Assembly (NCBI GenBank): GCA_013180625.2
Contig: SNVD02016092.1
Span: 1,054,001 to 1,118,000, forward strand
DNA length: 64,000 bases
DNA from: Boswellia sacra
Lineage: Eukaryota > Streptophyta > Magnoliopsida > Sapindales > Burseraceae
Direction: 5' to 3'
In this document: positions 1-11,342 of the stretch, piece after piece
Layout: each line of letters starts with the position of its first letter
Numbering within the stretch: position 1 is the stretch's first letter
Program-made: the position numbers and the translations under genes
Notes under the pieces: model-generated
Seen by the model: only the letters and a program-made list of their open reading frames with translations
What the model was told of the DNA's origin: nothing
The model's database searches: none

Positions 1-1740
1 AAAAAACAAAAATGGCTAATTAATAACAGGGGTTGTCTCATTATGCACATATTATTCGAAGAACAAACAATTGTACTTTTATTAATGAAATGAAATTGTT
101 TGGAAAAAAATATGCCTTTGAAACGTCTTATTATTTTGCATGATGATAAAAGGAAAAAATCTAACATCTAAGCGAACAGTGAAACTATTAATGTCATCTC
201 TACCTCTCTGCTGGACTACGAATAGGCTCACCATTTTGCTCGTGGCACTATCTACCAGTCGTCTATCTCAAAATCTAGATCATGGAATAGATTCCTCTCA
301 ACTATCTATTTCAACCAAGAATCCTTCACACGCTTTAGATAACGAGCAAATAATCTCCTAGGTCCAAATGCAACCGGCAAATCCATGATCTCTGCTTAAG
401 TCCATATTGTTGACGTAAGAAAGATAATAGAATGAACAATGGGTGAAACCTGCTAAAGGCACACACACGATATAGGTCTCGATTGTCACGTGCTCCAACC
501 TCCACCATGGACAATGCCAATGAATCTGAGCATCTGGAATGACTCAAATCCAGTCAACCCAAGAAGAGTGTCTCTTAAGTATACTCTTTATACGAAGTCG
601 AGGGTTATAATGAAAAATATCCCTTTCAGGCAGTGCTAGAATACATAGCCTCTCTTGAAACTCAATATGAAAAAGAAAAATTAAAAAAAGAAGAAGGAAA
701 AGCTTGCTAAGTCGAAAACCTAAAAGGGGCAGCTTAGCAAAAATTAATGCAAGCCTACTAAGTTGAAAACCCAAAAAGGCAGCTTACGCAAAAGTTGGGG
801 CATAAAAAGAATAAAGAAAAATCCTTATGAGTTGAAAACCTAAAAAGGGCGGCTCATGTGAAAGTTAGGACAAGCTCGCTATGTCAAAAACCCAAAAGGG
901 CGGCTTAGGCAAAAACCGGGGCATTAAAAAAAAAGCAAAAAAAGAAAAAAATTAATCCGCTAAGTTAACAAACCGAAAGGGTGACTTAGGCAAAGATTAG
1001 GGTTGAAAGCAAAATACGTGAAGAAGCAAAAGACTGCCACTAAATCTTTGACTCGCACCAATTCGAACATGATCTAGTCTGATTAATGTTTTAGTAAGAA
1101 TTAGGAGAACAGCTATGAAACTGGATCCCATCTAATGAATAATGGTCATAAGATCTGGGTTGCCTAGACTGTCTGGTGAAATTAGTAGAAACTATGGAAG
1201 AAAGCAGAATTGAAGAAGACGAAGCCAACTAGACGAGGTCTTATCCATCATCTCAGGCAAAGGCAAGACGGAAGGCACTGTCACTCTACCACCTTTGGTG
1301 TGAATGCCTATGGTAGGAATACGAAAGTAAAAAAAGTCAGCAAGATCAGGCATCGACAGTGTCTCAACAGTAGATAAAATGATACTCTCAAAACTAGATC
1401 AATAACAATTAAGCATGGCGTAGAATTCCCCATACAAGGGGCAAAGCTCATGCACGTTGAAGCGAAAGACACGATCATGAGAATCCTAGAAGGTCATGCA
1501 TTCCCTACGGAAAGCAATGTCAAGTCCCACATGTTGAAGGAACTTCAAATTGTAGAGACCGTTGGATTTGAGTCACTTCCAGTCATCATCCTTTAGAAGC
1601 TTCAAGAGAAACTAGAGGGTCTTAAGATAGGCCTCAGACATGTTGAAAAGCACGAAGAGGCATTAAGAAGCGTAAAAGAGAACTCGAGAAATAAGGGAGG
1701 AAATATTGAAAAGTGTGGAGAGAAGCACAAGAGGGGCAGC
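1..1740 (-). pseudogene. Second antisense extra gene of family T, DUF7745-like, decayed
   Basis: This is the minus-strand equivalent of 9550-11290 and 51540-52250. Conceptual translation is broken by many stops and frame changes, but blocks survive. One near 1750-1500 has a W/F-D-P pattern followed by an acidic 'L-Y-E-E-F' type segment. One between 650 and 330 reads about as 'VCVPLAGF', then a Y-D-P and R-Q pattern. These resemble the N- and C-terminal parts of the plant DUF7745 (PMD-associated) family as I remember it; that assignment is inference without a search. The gene lies downstream of the PMD gene on the same strand and converges on integrase in complete copies. The minisatellite at 690-1010 interrupts it, possibly as an intron. 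No intact ORF remains. Confidence 0.45.
690..1010 (-). repeat. Minisatellite, about 60-bp unit, inside the DUF7745-like gene
   Basis: About five imperfect units contain the words 'CTAAGTCGAAAACC' and 'AAAAAGGGC(A/G)GCTTA', spaced about 60 bases. The same array sits at the same relative place in copies B (10260-10575) and E (52250-52650), so it was part of the ancestral element and not a local expansion. Confidence 0.75.
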
Positions 1741-1741
1741 A

Positions 1742-1905
1742 CTTAAATAGTGAAAGAAACAAAGCAAAAAAGGTAAGAGGAGGGAGAACCATTGGTAGGC
1801 AGTGAAGGACTATCGGTCAATTGTCCCACTACTGGTAGGCAGTGGTAGAATAGTAGGCCGATGGTCTAATAGTCGACCAACAGTGGTTAGGACAAGAGGC
1901 CCACC
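1742..1905 (-). promoter_or_regulatory. Putative promoter of the antisense DUF7745-like gene, copy A
   Basis: On the minus strand a TATA-like TATTTAAG (1742-1749) lies downstream of a cluster of short related words (1780-1905). One of them, CGACTATTAGAC (1864-1875, minus), is identical to 12 bases in the family T LTR at 12119-12130. Copy B has the same arrangement with TATATAAG. Promoter function is inferred. Confidence 0.5.
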
Positions 1906-2236
1906 AACTCATTTTTTCGCATATTTTTTCGCTTTCCATTTGCATAGCGACAAGCAATTTTGAGCGCACGACTTTCAAATTTTGTAATTTTGTTCAAAAT
2001 TGATGAAATGATGGTGTAGAAACAAATTTGAACATAAATTTATCAAAATATGTACAGTTTAAGAAGCAAGCACAAAGCTAAAAATAGAAAAATTTCGGTA
2101 AATCTTTGACATTTGCTCACATAATTGATTTCTTTGATTATACATCATGGAAATTTACAAGCATGAAAGTTCATGCATGGCAGCTAAATGAACAAAAGAA
2201 AGAAATCAAGATGAAGGAAGCTAATGGTGACAATTC
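1906..2236. other. Spacer between the two antisense genes, copy A
   Basis: AT-rich spacer between the 3' end of the PMD gene and the promoter-like cluster of the next gene. It is homologous to 9176-9400 and 51090-51360. No coding sequence or recognised signal is visible. Confidence 0.5.
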
Positions 2237-4395
2237 TTACTCATCACCACCACCACCACCACCATCATCATCATCGATAGAGAAGACAGCAACCTTATCT
2301 TTCACTCGAAACGAGCATTCTCCTGATGAATTGTCTAAACCAAGCAAGAAACACATAGTTAGAAAAACTAATGCAATAGAAATCATGCATACATGAAGTA
2401 TAAAGTATTGCTTTGCTTGATACTAGCAAGGCATCTACAAGATATGCCCATGAGAAGCAACTTGCATTCGTAAGATGCACTCCATAGAAGATCATGGTGC
2501 GTGTAATGAATTGCAATTTTATGACTAATAAATATTTAAAGAATAACAAGAAACTTGAGGAACATATAGTTAGAAGACTTACCAGAGTGGTATCATGAGG
2601 AATGAAAGGAACAGGCATGTTCAGATCCTTAGTGATCACATGGCTGCTGGTATGCCCATTAGTAGCCTACGTGTAGACTACATTGCTGGGATAGACCCGG
2701 AGGTCACCAATTACATGACCAGTAGGAATGGCTGAAGTAGCTATAGGGCTGGAGGCTAGCATGGCTACTCAGTAGCAGTAGCAAAAGAGGCAGATGTGCC
2801 AGTACCAGAAGAAGAAATCCTCGATCTCTTCCCATGATAGGTAGAAGAGCTACCAACATGGCTGAAAGAGTCACGAGTACCACTAGAATGAGGATGAGGA
2901 ACCTCATCTAGATCGACCTGGCCTAGAATATACTAATACGACTTGTGCCTGTTCAATATGAGAAACTGTCATTACTGGGAACTCAATCTCACTTAGTGAA
3001 TCCCAGCTGTGTAATCTAGCATATTTGGCTCCACAGCTAAGTCAGCCAAGTCTATCACTAGAATTGGTGGAGAAGAAGGAATCAGAAGATGTTCTAGGAT
3101 TTTGAACCAATCCCAGACTCGGTCATCTAAATACCAAATCATGCTATTAACGCATGGGGGAAAGATACGGTAGTTGATAAATAGGGCAGCAACCCTCATA
3201 GCAGCTAACCAATCCTCTACAAGTCCCCACCACTCAAAACAAATATGTAAAGAATAGAAATGTGGTGAGTTATGATATAAATGAAATACTGACTGTAATA
3301 TCTGTTACCTTGTCCTAGGTCATCATATGAATGTAATCACTAAAGAAGTCCAGCTTGCCAGATCTCTCAAGCTTTGCACGACGTGCAACCCACCTCTTCA
3401 TTTCTAGGAAAAAAAAGGCTTGACAAGCAGGAAGTGGGGAAGGCAAGATGCCTAACTCATGGGCCCACATCTAGTATAAATAAGATAGAATTAGAAATAG
3501 GATTTATACAAAACATGAAGATGCAAAAGAAAAAACATTACCTCAAGCACACGACGAAGCCAGTAATCGCAGTGATGCCTTAACATGCACGATCTAAACC
3601 AAAGTATAACTGGCCGAGAGCAGTGCGGCCCTTCTCAAAAGTTCTCACTTAATCGGGATCTCAGAGGAAAGAAAGCAAAGTCAAGTAGGTAATGTTTGAT
3701 GCATTAGCAAAAAGCGTCGAACCGAGCAAATACATATGAAGCTACGTGCATATTGATCCACCTTAACTATTGTCAGGTTTGATCTCCTTCTCCAATATTC
3801 ATACAATACAGCGCATCGAATCATGATGTTGCTCCTGATCTTCATATCACATCCAATAAGTTGGCGAATCAAATTTACTAATCCCTTGAGTCTATGATAC
3901 AAGCTTCGATAGGTATAACCTCTCCACCACACGTAAGGCCGGTCAGAATGGTGATGTTGAATAGCGTAGTAGTCATTTCACCAACCAAAAGATGGAAAGT
4001 AGGGGTTTTGCCCGCCCACCTCTCACATAGAGTTGCTAGTACTCGATGATCAGCATGCTAAGAAGTAAATGGAAGACAAGTAATAAACTTGTAGAAGACA
4101 GTAGCAGCAATCCTTGGCAACCTCATTCTCTATCTCTAAGAACCAAGTGTGGGCTCCAAAAAAGGACCCGCACATCTTATTCTCATGGAATTCCTAAGGC
4201 GAGAAATTAAAGTCTCTACATGAATACATGCTTAGAAAATTCATAGAAAATAGAAGACTAAAGAATGAAGAAGAATGCATACCTGGTTGATCGTGTGGGA
4301 ATCCATGTCATAGACAATGGGCTTTTAGAAGACCTCTCGACATCAATCTCTAGACTAGATCTCTCACATTCAAGTCAAATGGATAAGATACCTGT
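2237..4395 (-). pseudogene. Plant mobile domain (PMD) gene, antisense in element, copy A
   Basis: This is the longest PMD copy in the window. Read on the minus strand, the first exon lies at about 4390-4283, ending in a GTATGC donor; its ATG is mutated. The second begins near 4210 and carries the PMD core in broken frames. Recognisable pieces are the 'ERW..KT.TFHL..GEMT' block near 4000, 'CGGEVI' near 3925, and a downstream block at 3720-3550 whose frames hold 'GRTALGQLYFGLDRA'. The 3' exons (3200-2990 and 2650-2237) encode residues shared with copies B and E. The protein would end in an Asp/Gly tract from GAT and GGT repeats, then TAA (2237-2239). Stops and frameshifts make it non-functional. 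PMD proteins occur as host factors and inside transposons; the antisense position here indicates the latter. Confidence 0.72.
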
Positions 4396-4500
4396 GATTA
4401 GAAAGAGGTAGTCAAGATGAACACTTAGGAGAAAACCATAGGCAAATCAGATAAAAAATGAAGAAACAGCGCGTGAATGAAGCGGAGGAAGGTGAAAGGT

Positions 4501-4610
4501 CCTTATATCGGCCCTCCACCGCTGGGTGGCTGTCGACTGACCATTGATCAACTATCAAACTATCGATCCACAATCCTCCCACAACTGGCCAGCTGTCCCT
4601 TTAATGAGGG
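4501..4610 (-). promoter_or_regulatory. Putative PMD promoter, copy A
   Basis: A TATA-like GATATAAGG on the minus strand (4501-4509) is preceded, in transcription direction, by a cluster of LTR-like words at 4515-4600. CGATAGTTTGAT (minus, 4554-4565) is identical to LTR positions 12220-12231. The block CCTCATTAAAGGGACAGCTG upstream is also conserved in copies C and E. Confidence 0.5.
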
Positions 4611-4619
4611 GTAAAAGAT

Positions 4620-4800
4620 TAAAAGGCTGAAGAAAGAATAGGAAAGAAAGAAAAGAGAAAAGAAAAGAAAGAAAATGAAAAACAGAATAGAAAAGAAGAG
4701 GGAGAGAAAAGAAAAAAAGAGAGAGAAAGAATAGAGAAAAATAAAAGAAAAGAAAGAAAGAGGAAAGAGAGAAAAAAGGAAACCAAAAAAGAAGAAAAAC
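4620..4800 (+). repeat. Purine-rich (GA/AAAG) tract
   Basis: About 180 bases of nearly pure A and G on the plus strand. Equivalent tracts occur at 22320-22475 and, inverted, at 50205-50280, always just upstream of the PMD promoter region. Long minus-strand ORFs here are Phe/Ser/Leu-rich artefacts of the composition. Confidence 0.9.
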
Positions 4801-5334
4801 TCTGCATTGACCTTAAGACACAACTTGGTAACACTGGTGACAAGCACATGGCCATGGTAACAACTTGGTAACACACAAAGAAAGATGAGTAACATCGATC
4901 AGAATCACATGGAAGAATTCCTTTAGGAACTATAAAGTAGTTTGTTGAAGGGCACACCAAAAAAGGAAAAACTTTGAATTGATTTTGAATCATCAAGGGA
5001 TGTTTGATATTTTGTAGGAATATGCAAGGACAATGGAAAGATCCCCAGTGAGTTCAAAAGTCAACATGACATGAACTCCCAAGTGAAGGGTCCTACGAAT
5101 GCAAAATCTAAAGAGATTAAGAGTAAAGAATGTTGAAGAATAATGAATCATGAATCTTTCTCTAGTGGATTAGAAGAAATCAAGAATAGGAGAGAGAATT
5201 TTCAGGCATGAAACCCAAATAATGCAAAGTCTGAAGAGATCAAAGAAGAATAAAGAATACTCAGCTGAAGGCATGAAGAATGAAAAGGTCTAAAGACTGT
5301 AAAGCAGTGCGTGATAGATGTTTTTCTAGTGGTG
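4801..5334. other. Non-coding internal segment, copy A
   Basis: This stretch is conserved with 22480-23080 and, inverted, 49640-50200. It has many 'GAAG' and 'AAAGAAT' runs and no coding sequence or motif I can name. Confidence 0.5.
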
Positions 5335-5776
5335 ATGCATTAGAAGAAAGCCCAGGAAATAGGTGCACTTATGAGTGTTTTAAGCCCCTAAAATAGGCAC
5401 AAGCCCTGAGAAGAGGTGCAAGTGTTGAAAACCCTAGGAAGTAGGTGCACTTAACAGTGTCTTAAGCCTGTAGAATAAGAGCAAGCTGTAAGAAGATTCA
5501 CACCGAAGAGTGTTTAAAAACCCTAAGAAGTAGGTGCACTTAAGAGTATTTGAAGCCCTTAGAATAGGCTCACTAAAGGGTGCTAAAAAACCCTAGGAAG
5601 TAGATGCACTGAAGAGTGTTAGAAACCTTAGGAAGTAGGTACACTGAAGAGTGTTTTATCTTAGCATCGCAAGGATTCACTTTGTGCATTATAGGGATGC
5701 ATTTGTCTGCACTAGAAGAGTGCATTGCATGCATTATAAGGATGCACCTTAAGTGGACACACTAGCCATTGAGTGA
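5335..5776 (+). repeat. Tandem repeats before the 3' LTR, copy A
   Basis: Repeated units contain 'CCCTA(A/G)GAAGTAGGTGCACT' and 'AGAGTGTTTTAAGCC', followed by units with 'AAGGATGCA'. They continue as CCTTGA-type repeats in copy C (23080-23785) and are inverted in copy E (49300-49640). The copy A array is cut at 5776 by the LTR of copy B. Confidence 0.75.
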
Positions 5777-7843
5777 TTTGAATGGGGCTTTCATTCCGCT
5801 TGAGTGTTGGCGAACATGACACTACGTTAAAGCCTCTTTCGAGACTTAAGGGAACACAAATAAGTCATGGGCACGTATAGAGAAATGGAGTCGCCACCAA
5901 ATTCTTCAATTGGGAATGAACAGGGGTAATTTGATTCCTCGCTTCAGGACCTAAACTACCCTCATCCCTTTAAAGATGGGTTCAAGATGTTAGGTATGAG
6001 CCATTCACCTTGCCTGCATCAAAATCCTTCCTCCACTAGGGTATACCAAATGAAAATAGCTCATGTTCCGTAACAATCAGCCTAAGTTATTCATTTTATG
6101 CACACCTTTCAGTTTTAGATATGTAAGGTGAATTCACTCAATAACAATTGTATATTCATACAAACAAAGGGGGAGGAGAATAGAGTTATATTCCTTTCAA
6201 ACATGAGGAAGAGGTAAGAGGATTACATTGCTCTTCGACAATAAAATAAATTCTACTTCGATCACTTCAAATATTCAATGATATCAAATAATCTATACAT
6301 ATCATATTCATGCAAATCATACATTCAATTAGCAATCAATTCGAGATTTGATAAATAACGAATTCCTCCCATCATTTGTGAGTCTACTCTATGCTTATTA
6401 AGCCTTTTCATACATATTCATGTTATTCATACGTATATTCAATTATTCTAACTAATTGTCCCTCACTATCAATGTGAGTCCGCCATCACTTTATGGCCTT
6501 ACTCTAGTCATATTTCTAAACATGGTATTTATTCAAAATAAAGTCAATCAATTGATTAAAGTTGAAAACAAAGCCATAATCTAAAATCATGGCACTTCGA
6601 CCAAGATTTTATAATTCTATCATGGCAATTATACCTATTGTTATTCTAGCATAATTCATATCAATTTGTCGTGGATCATGGCATTTCTATCCTAAGCATG
6701 GCATTTCTAGCATAATCACATAATTCAAGATTAAAAATGGCTATTCTAGCCCAATTCAAGCATTCAAGGATAAATGTGGTAATTCTTGCCTATTCTTTAC
6801 TATTTTCTAGCATAGTTCAAAACAATCTTTAGGTCTTCCTAGCATGATTCTAATCATGTGCCCTTAAGCATGATTCTAAACATGTATTGCTAAGCATTAT
6901 TCTAAGCACTTCCAAAGAAAATAAATTCCTAAATATGTTTCTAATAAATAAGGGAAAGTATACTTACCTTGACACGCTTATCTATCTCATAAAACAAACA
7001 AGGGTTAAAACAATTCATGATCATCATAAACATGCTCCTAAGCATCAAAATAAATCCTAAAGATGCTTTTTCTAAACATAAATAAACGTGAACATGCTTA
7101 ACTCTAAGCAAGAAAAATAAAGAAGAAAAATAGAGGGAGGAGAGAACTGCTCTCAAGATGTGCATTTTCAGGATTTAGATAAATATAAAATGCCCAAAAA
7201 CTTTAAACAAGAAAGGACTCCTTGAATTCTCAAGTCTGCCTTCAAGAGGGATAAGAGATGATTTTGATGTGTGTTGGAAAGTGAGAACTATGGGGGTTTA
7301 TATAGTTGAGGGCTGAAATTGAAAAATGAAGGAAGAGGATGAAAAAAGAAGGTTAGTTACAAAATTTCCCAAAATTGAAGGGACAATAGTCAGCCAACTG
7401 TTGGAAGAACGTCAGCTAGCACTACAATAACCGACTAACTGTTGGTAGACCACTGGCTGGCACTCCAATAGCCAATCACCTGTCTCACAATAGTTGGCCG
7501 GCTATGGCCCACCGAACCCTTCAATTTTGTATTTTTTCAATGCAGTCCCTTCTAGCCTTCAGTTGTTCAATTATGGGTAACTCTTCGAGTTTTACTTTTT
7601 TTTACAATGCATACAATTTTATGAAAAATAGACATTAGTAGCTTCGTAATGGTATATAACACATCATTAGATTCCTTATAGATTAATGTTTGTGATTTTT
7701 TTAAGTCATATGCTAGTTTTCGAGACTCTTAGCTTGTTTCTTCTCACATTTCTTCATTTGGCTTCCAAGGGCATTTGGATCATTTTGATTGCTTGATGTT
7801 CATCTTCATTTCATCATCAAGCCTAAAAAATCCAATATCTATA
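5777..7843 (-). mobile_element. 3' LTR of copy B
   Basis: About 2,067 bases, aligned by eye to the LTRs at 11771, 13810, 23937, 26150 and 54907. In its own orientation it starts TATAGATA (ancestral TGTAGACA) directly after the PPT and ends TTCAAA (ancestral TTCACA). TATATAAA lies at 7297-7304 (minus). The splice-donor motif AAGGTAAGT survives near 6965, but the upstream ATG has become ATA. Confidence 0.85.
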
Positions 7844-7860
7844 GCTTGCCTCCTACTTTG
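7844..7860 (-). other. Polypurine tract of copy B
   Basis: On the minus strand AAAGTAGGAGGCAAGC immediately precedes the 3' LTR. The same PPT occurs before LTRs in copies C (23923-23936), E (49143-49157) and H (54741-54755). It would prime plus-strand DNA synthesis. Confidence 0.75.
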
Positions 7861-8109
7861 GAGATGTTTATGAGACATAAAAATCAACAAAGCACTCTTG
7901 CTTTGTCTTCTCATCGTGGCATTCTTACCTTTATCTGCAATCTATTAGACTTCTCATCATCTACTTTCCTCTTCAATCCCTAAAAAAAAGAGGTGTGCCC
8001 ACTCAAAGGTTGATGTGCATCATTCTAACACATGTAATCCACTTTTTTAGTGCGATCAGGTGCATCCTTATGATGCACGATGAAGAGGTAGGATGCATGT
8101 TGTGTAGTG
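7861..8109. other. Non-coding segment between PPT and PMD remnant, copy B
   Basis: Conserved with 49158-49330 and 54756-54906, and inverted with 23690-23922. It includes short 'TGATGCA' repeats near 8020-8090. No gene is visible. The PMD N-terminal exons and purine tract present in copies A and C are missing here through a deletion ending near 8090-8110. Confidence 0.6.
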
Positions 8110-9175
8110 CTTAAGAGATCTCATGAGTTGGACATCTTTCGTGATTACGTCCATATGATAACCTGGGACAAGCTAAAAGACATTGTAATTAGTATTTTGT
8201 TCTTACCCATATTATAATCTCAACATATTTGTATTCTTCACAGATTCATTTTGAGCGGTGAGGGCCTGTCAAGGGTTGGTCAACTACTATGCAGGTCGCT
8301 ACCCTATTTGTCAACTACCACATCCTTCTCCCATGCATTGATAGCATGATGTGGTATTTAGATGATCACGTTCGGGATTGGTTCAAAGGCCTTCAGTGTC
8401 ATCTAATTCCTCCTTCTCTACCAACTTTGATGATAGACTCAATGGACTTGGCTATGGAGCTAAATGTGCCAGATTACATGGTTGGGATTCAATTGAGAGA
8501 AATTGAGTTCCCAGCAATGATACTTTCTTATGCTGAGTGGGCTTGAGCCATATTACTATATACTAGGCTAGGTCAACATGCTATTAAGGTACCTCATCCC
8601 TTTGCTAGTGCTACTCGTGGTTCTTCTAGTTGTGCTAGTAGCTCTTTTGCTCGTCATGGGAAGAGATCAAGAGTTTTTTGTTCTGCTACTAACACATCTG
8701 CCTCTTTTGTTATAGCTACTGAGTAGCCACATCTGCATTCAGCCCCTACAACTGCTGCAGCCATTCTAGCTAGCTAGGCGTACCTTATAAATATGGTCTA
8801 CACGTGGGATGCTAATAGACATATTAAAAACCATGTGATCATTGAGGATCTAGCCATGGTTGTTCCCTTCGTTCCTTATGATACCAACTTTGTAAGTCTT
8901 TTGACTATGTATTCGTCAAGTTTCCTATTATTCTTCAAATATTTGTTCATAAAAAATGCAATGGAATACAAGTACCACGATCTTTCATAGAGCGTGTCTT
9001 TCAGATGCAAGCTACTTTTCACGGATACGTCTTACAGATGTCCCACAAATATCAGGTAAAACACTACTCTATGCTTCATGCATACATGATTTCTATCTTA
9101 ATAGTTTTTCTAACAATAGAAAAGGCTTAGGTTGCTGCCTTTTCTACCGATAATGATGGTGATGGTGATGAATGA
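8110..9175 (+). pseudogene. PMD gene remnant (C-terminal exons), antisense in copy B
   Basis: Plus strand, opposite to the element. The conserved PMD core is gone. What remains are C-terminal exons matching copies A and E: an ORF from 8289 with 'DSMMWYLDDHVRDWFKGL' and 'SYAEWA', then a Ser-rich segment and a second block around 8793-8950 with 'YTWDANRHIKNHVI'. An AG acceptor precedes 8253 ('ttcttcacag'). The frame ends in an acidic Asn/Asp/Gly tail and TGA (9173-9175). In-frame stops, for example after SYAEWA, show decay. The same deletion class is seen in copy E but with a different junction. Confidence 0.65.
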
Positions 9176-9399
9176 GGACTTAGTGCAAATTTTTTATTTA
9201 TAGTTACATACATTGTTTATTAAACTGAACATATTTTGATCAATTTACATCCAAATTTGTAAAAATTTATTTCTGTATCAATATTTATTCAATTTTCAAC
9301 AAAATTATAAAATCTAGAAATCACGTGCTCGAGACTTCTCGTCGGCGTGAAGATCTAAAGTTGAAAGTGTGCAAAGGAAAGAACTACAGGGTCATTTGC

Positions 9400-9524
9400 C
9401 CTAACAACCATCGGCCATTTGTTGGACCACCAACTATTGGACCATCGATCGACAGTTCTTCCGTTGCCTACTGGTGGTTTTCCCTTTTCTTGCCTTTTTT
9501 GCTTTGTTTCTTGCTCTATATAAG
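9400..9524 (+). promoter_or_regulatory. Putative promoter of DUF7745-like gene, copy B
   Basis: TATATAAG (9517-9524) sits 40-50 bases after a cluster of words such as CATCGGCCATTTGTTGGACC (9409-9428) and CATCGATCGACAG (9443-9455), related to the repeat module in the LTR U3 and the PMD promoters. The equivalent sites in copies A and E read TATTTAAG. Confidence 0.5.
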
Positions 9525-9549
9525 TGATGCTCCTCATGTGCTTCTCTCC

Positions 9550-11290
9550 ACGCTTTCAATATTTTCCTCCCTCATTTCTCGAGTTTTTTTCGTGCTTCTC
9601 GACGCATCCTCACACTTTTCAACATCTCTAAGGCCTCTCTCAAGACCCTTCAACGTCTCTTAAAGCTTCTGAAGGATGATGACTAGAAGCGACTCGAATC
9701 CAATGGTCTCTACAATTTGAAGTTCCTTCAACATGTGAAGCTTCAAGTTCATTTTGTTAAGGAATGCATGACATTTTAGGATCCTCATGATTAGTCTTCT
9801 ACTTCAACGGACAAGAGCATTACACCCTATATGGGGACTTCGTTGTCATAATTGGTTGTCATTCATCCAGTTTGGAGAGCATCATCCTTCCTACTATTGA
9901 GAGACACCATTAATGTTTGATATTGCCAACTTTCTTCGACTTCCAATTCCTACCGTGGGCATTCACACCAGAGGTGGTAGAGTAACATTGTCTTCCATTA
10001 TGCCTTTGCTTGAGATGATGGACAAGACCTAATCCAGTTCGCTTCACCTTCTTAAATTCTGCCTTCTTGCACAATTTCTACTGGTTTCACTAGATGGCCT
10101 TGGCAACCTAATTTTATGACCATCATTTCTCAGATAGGACCCAGTTTCACAGAAGTTTTCTTGATTCTAGATGAAACATTAATTAGACTAGATTGTGTTA
10201 AGATTGATCTGAGTAAGAGGTTCAGTGGCAGCCTTCTGCTTCTTCATGTATTTTTTTCTTCTAACCCCAATTTTTGGCTAAATCGCCCTATCGAGTTTTT
10301 GACTTAGTAGCGTCATATTTTTCTTTTTCTTTTTAATGCTCTTTTTTTCCCAAGCTGCCTTTCAGATTTTTAACTTAGCGAGCTTGCCCAGCCACCTTTT
10401 TGGATTTTCATTTTAACAGGCTTTTGGTTCTTCTTTTCTTTTTTGCCCTAACTTTTGACTAAGTTGCCCTTTTGGGTTTTCAACTTAGCGGGCTTGCCTT
10501 AATTTTTGCCTAAACTGCCTTTTCAGGATTTTGACTAAGCAAGCTATTTTTCTTACCTTTTTATTTTTCTTTTTCAGATTCGGTTACAAGAGAGGTTGTC
10601 CATTCTAGCACCATCTGAGAGGGATATTTCATATTATAATCCTTGACTCCATAGGAGAAGGAAACTTGAGAGACATTTTTCTTGGATCGACTAGCTTTGA
10701 GTCAGTCCAAATACTTGGATTCGTTGGCACTGTCCATGGTAGAGGTTGGAGCACGTGGCCATCGAGACATATATTGCTTGTGTGCCATTGGCGGGTTTCA
10801 CCCAAGGCTCATTCTATGATCCTGCTAGACTGCATCGGTAGCATGGACTTAAGCAGAGGTCATGGATTCACCGATTGCTTTTGGTCTTGGGAGACTATTT
10901 GCTTGTCATCTAGAGTATATGAAGGATTCCTGGCCGCACTAGACCATCAAAAGGAATTTGTTCCATGATCCTGACTTTGAGATAAATGACTAGTACAAGG
11001 ACTAGGTGAACTTCCAGGCTTCTATTCCTGATTCTCCTATTTGAGCCAGATGGTGCCGTGAGTGATATAGCGAGCCTATTCATGGTCCAGCAATGACGCA
11101 ACGAAGACATTAATAGTTTCATTGTTAGCTTAGATGTTAGATGCTTTCCATTTATTATTATGCAAAACAATAAGACATTTCAAAGGCAAATTTGTTTCCA
11201 AACAATTTCATTTCATTAATAAAAGAGTAGTCATTTGTTCTTTGAATAATATGTGCACAATAAGACAACTCATGTCATTAATTAGCCATT
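9550..11290 (+). pseudogene. DUF7745-like second antisense gene, copy B
   Basis: The plus strand encodes a decayed protein in several frames. The 9690-9900 block, read across frames, holds a 'F.DP.' segment and 'YTLYGDFV'. The 10110-10250 block holds 'MTIISQIGPSFTEVFLIL'. After the minisatellite, frames at 10600-10900 hold 'ISYYNP', then a W-rich region and 'VPLAGFTQGSFYDPARL'. This order (acidic E/Y block, then VPL.G..G..Y.P..) resembles plant DUF7745 proteins; I rate that as plausible, not proven. The 3' end runs into AT-rich sequence by 11290 and faces the C-terminus of integrase on the other strand, giving convergent transcription units. Confidence 0.45.
10260..10575 (+). repeat. Minisatellite in DUF7745-like gene, copy B
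   Basis: About five units with 'TTGCC(T/C)AA' and 'TTTTGGGTTTTCAACTTAGC', spaced about 60 bases. It is the inverted equivalent of 690-1010 and collinear with 52250-52650. Confidence 0.8.
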
Positions 11291-11342
11291 TCTGATTTTT
11301 TGATTAATTATTTTTCTTTCACACTTTTTCTCATTCTTTTTT

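Larger units (their letters stand above)
1..5776 (+). mobile_element. Family T copy A, 3' internal part (Tat/Ogre-like gypsy)
   Basis: This is the 3' internal part of a family T element, cut by the window start. It holds the two antisense extra genes (minus strand), then a purine tract, then short tandem repeats that normally lie just before the polypurine tract and 3' LTR. It is collinear with copy B (7844-11342 inverted), copy C (21205-23936) and copy E (49143-52695 inverted). It ends abruptly at 5776, where the inverted LTR of copy B begins, so its own 3' LTR is not seen here. Orientation is inferred from copies C and B, where the same segment precedes an identifiable PPT and LTR. Confidence 0.7.

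Noticed and set aside
2260..2275. Apparent poly-His/CAC repeat as a regulatory microsatellite
   Set aside because: On the minus strand it is the GGT/GAT repeat encoding the acidic C-terminal tail of PMD, also present in copy B.
4560..4996. Long overlapping minus-strand ORFs rich in Phe, Ser and Leu
   Set aside because: They translate the purine-rich tract at 4620-4800 and occur in two overlapping frames; composition explains them.
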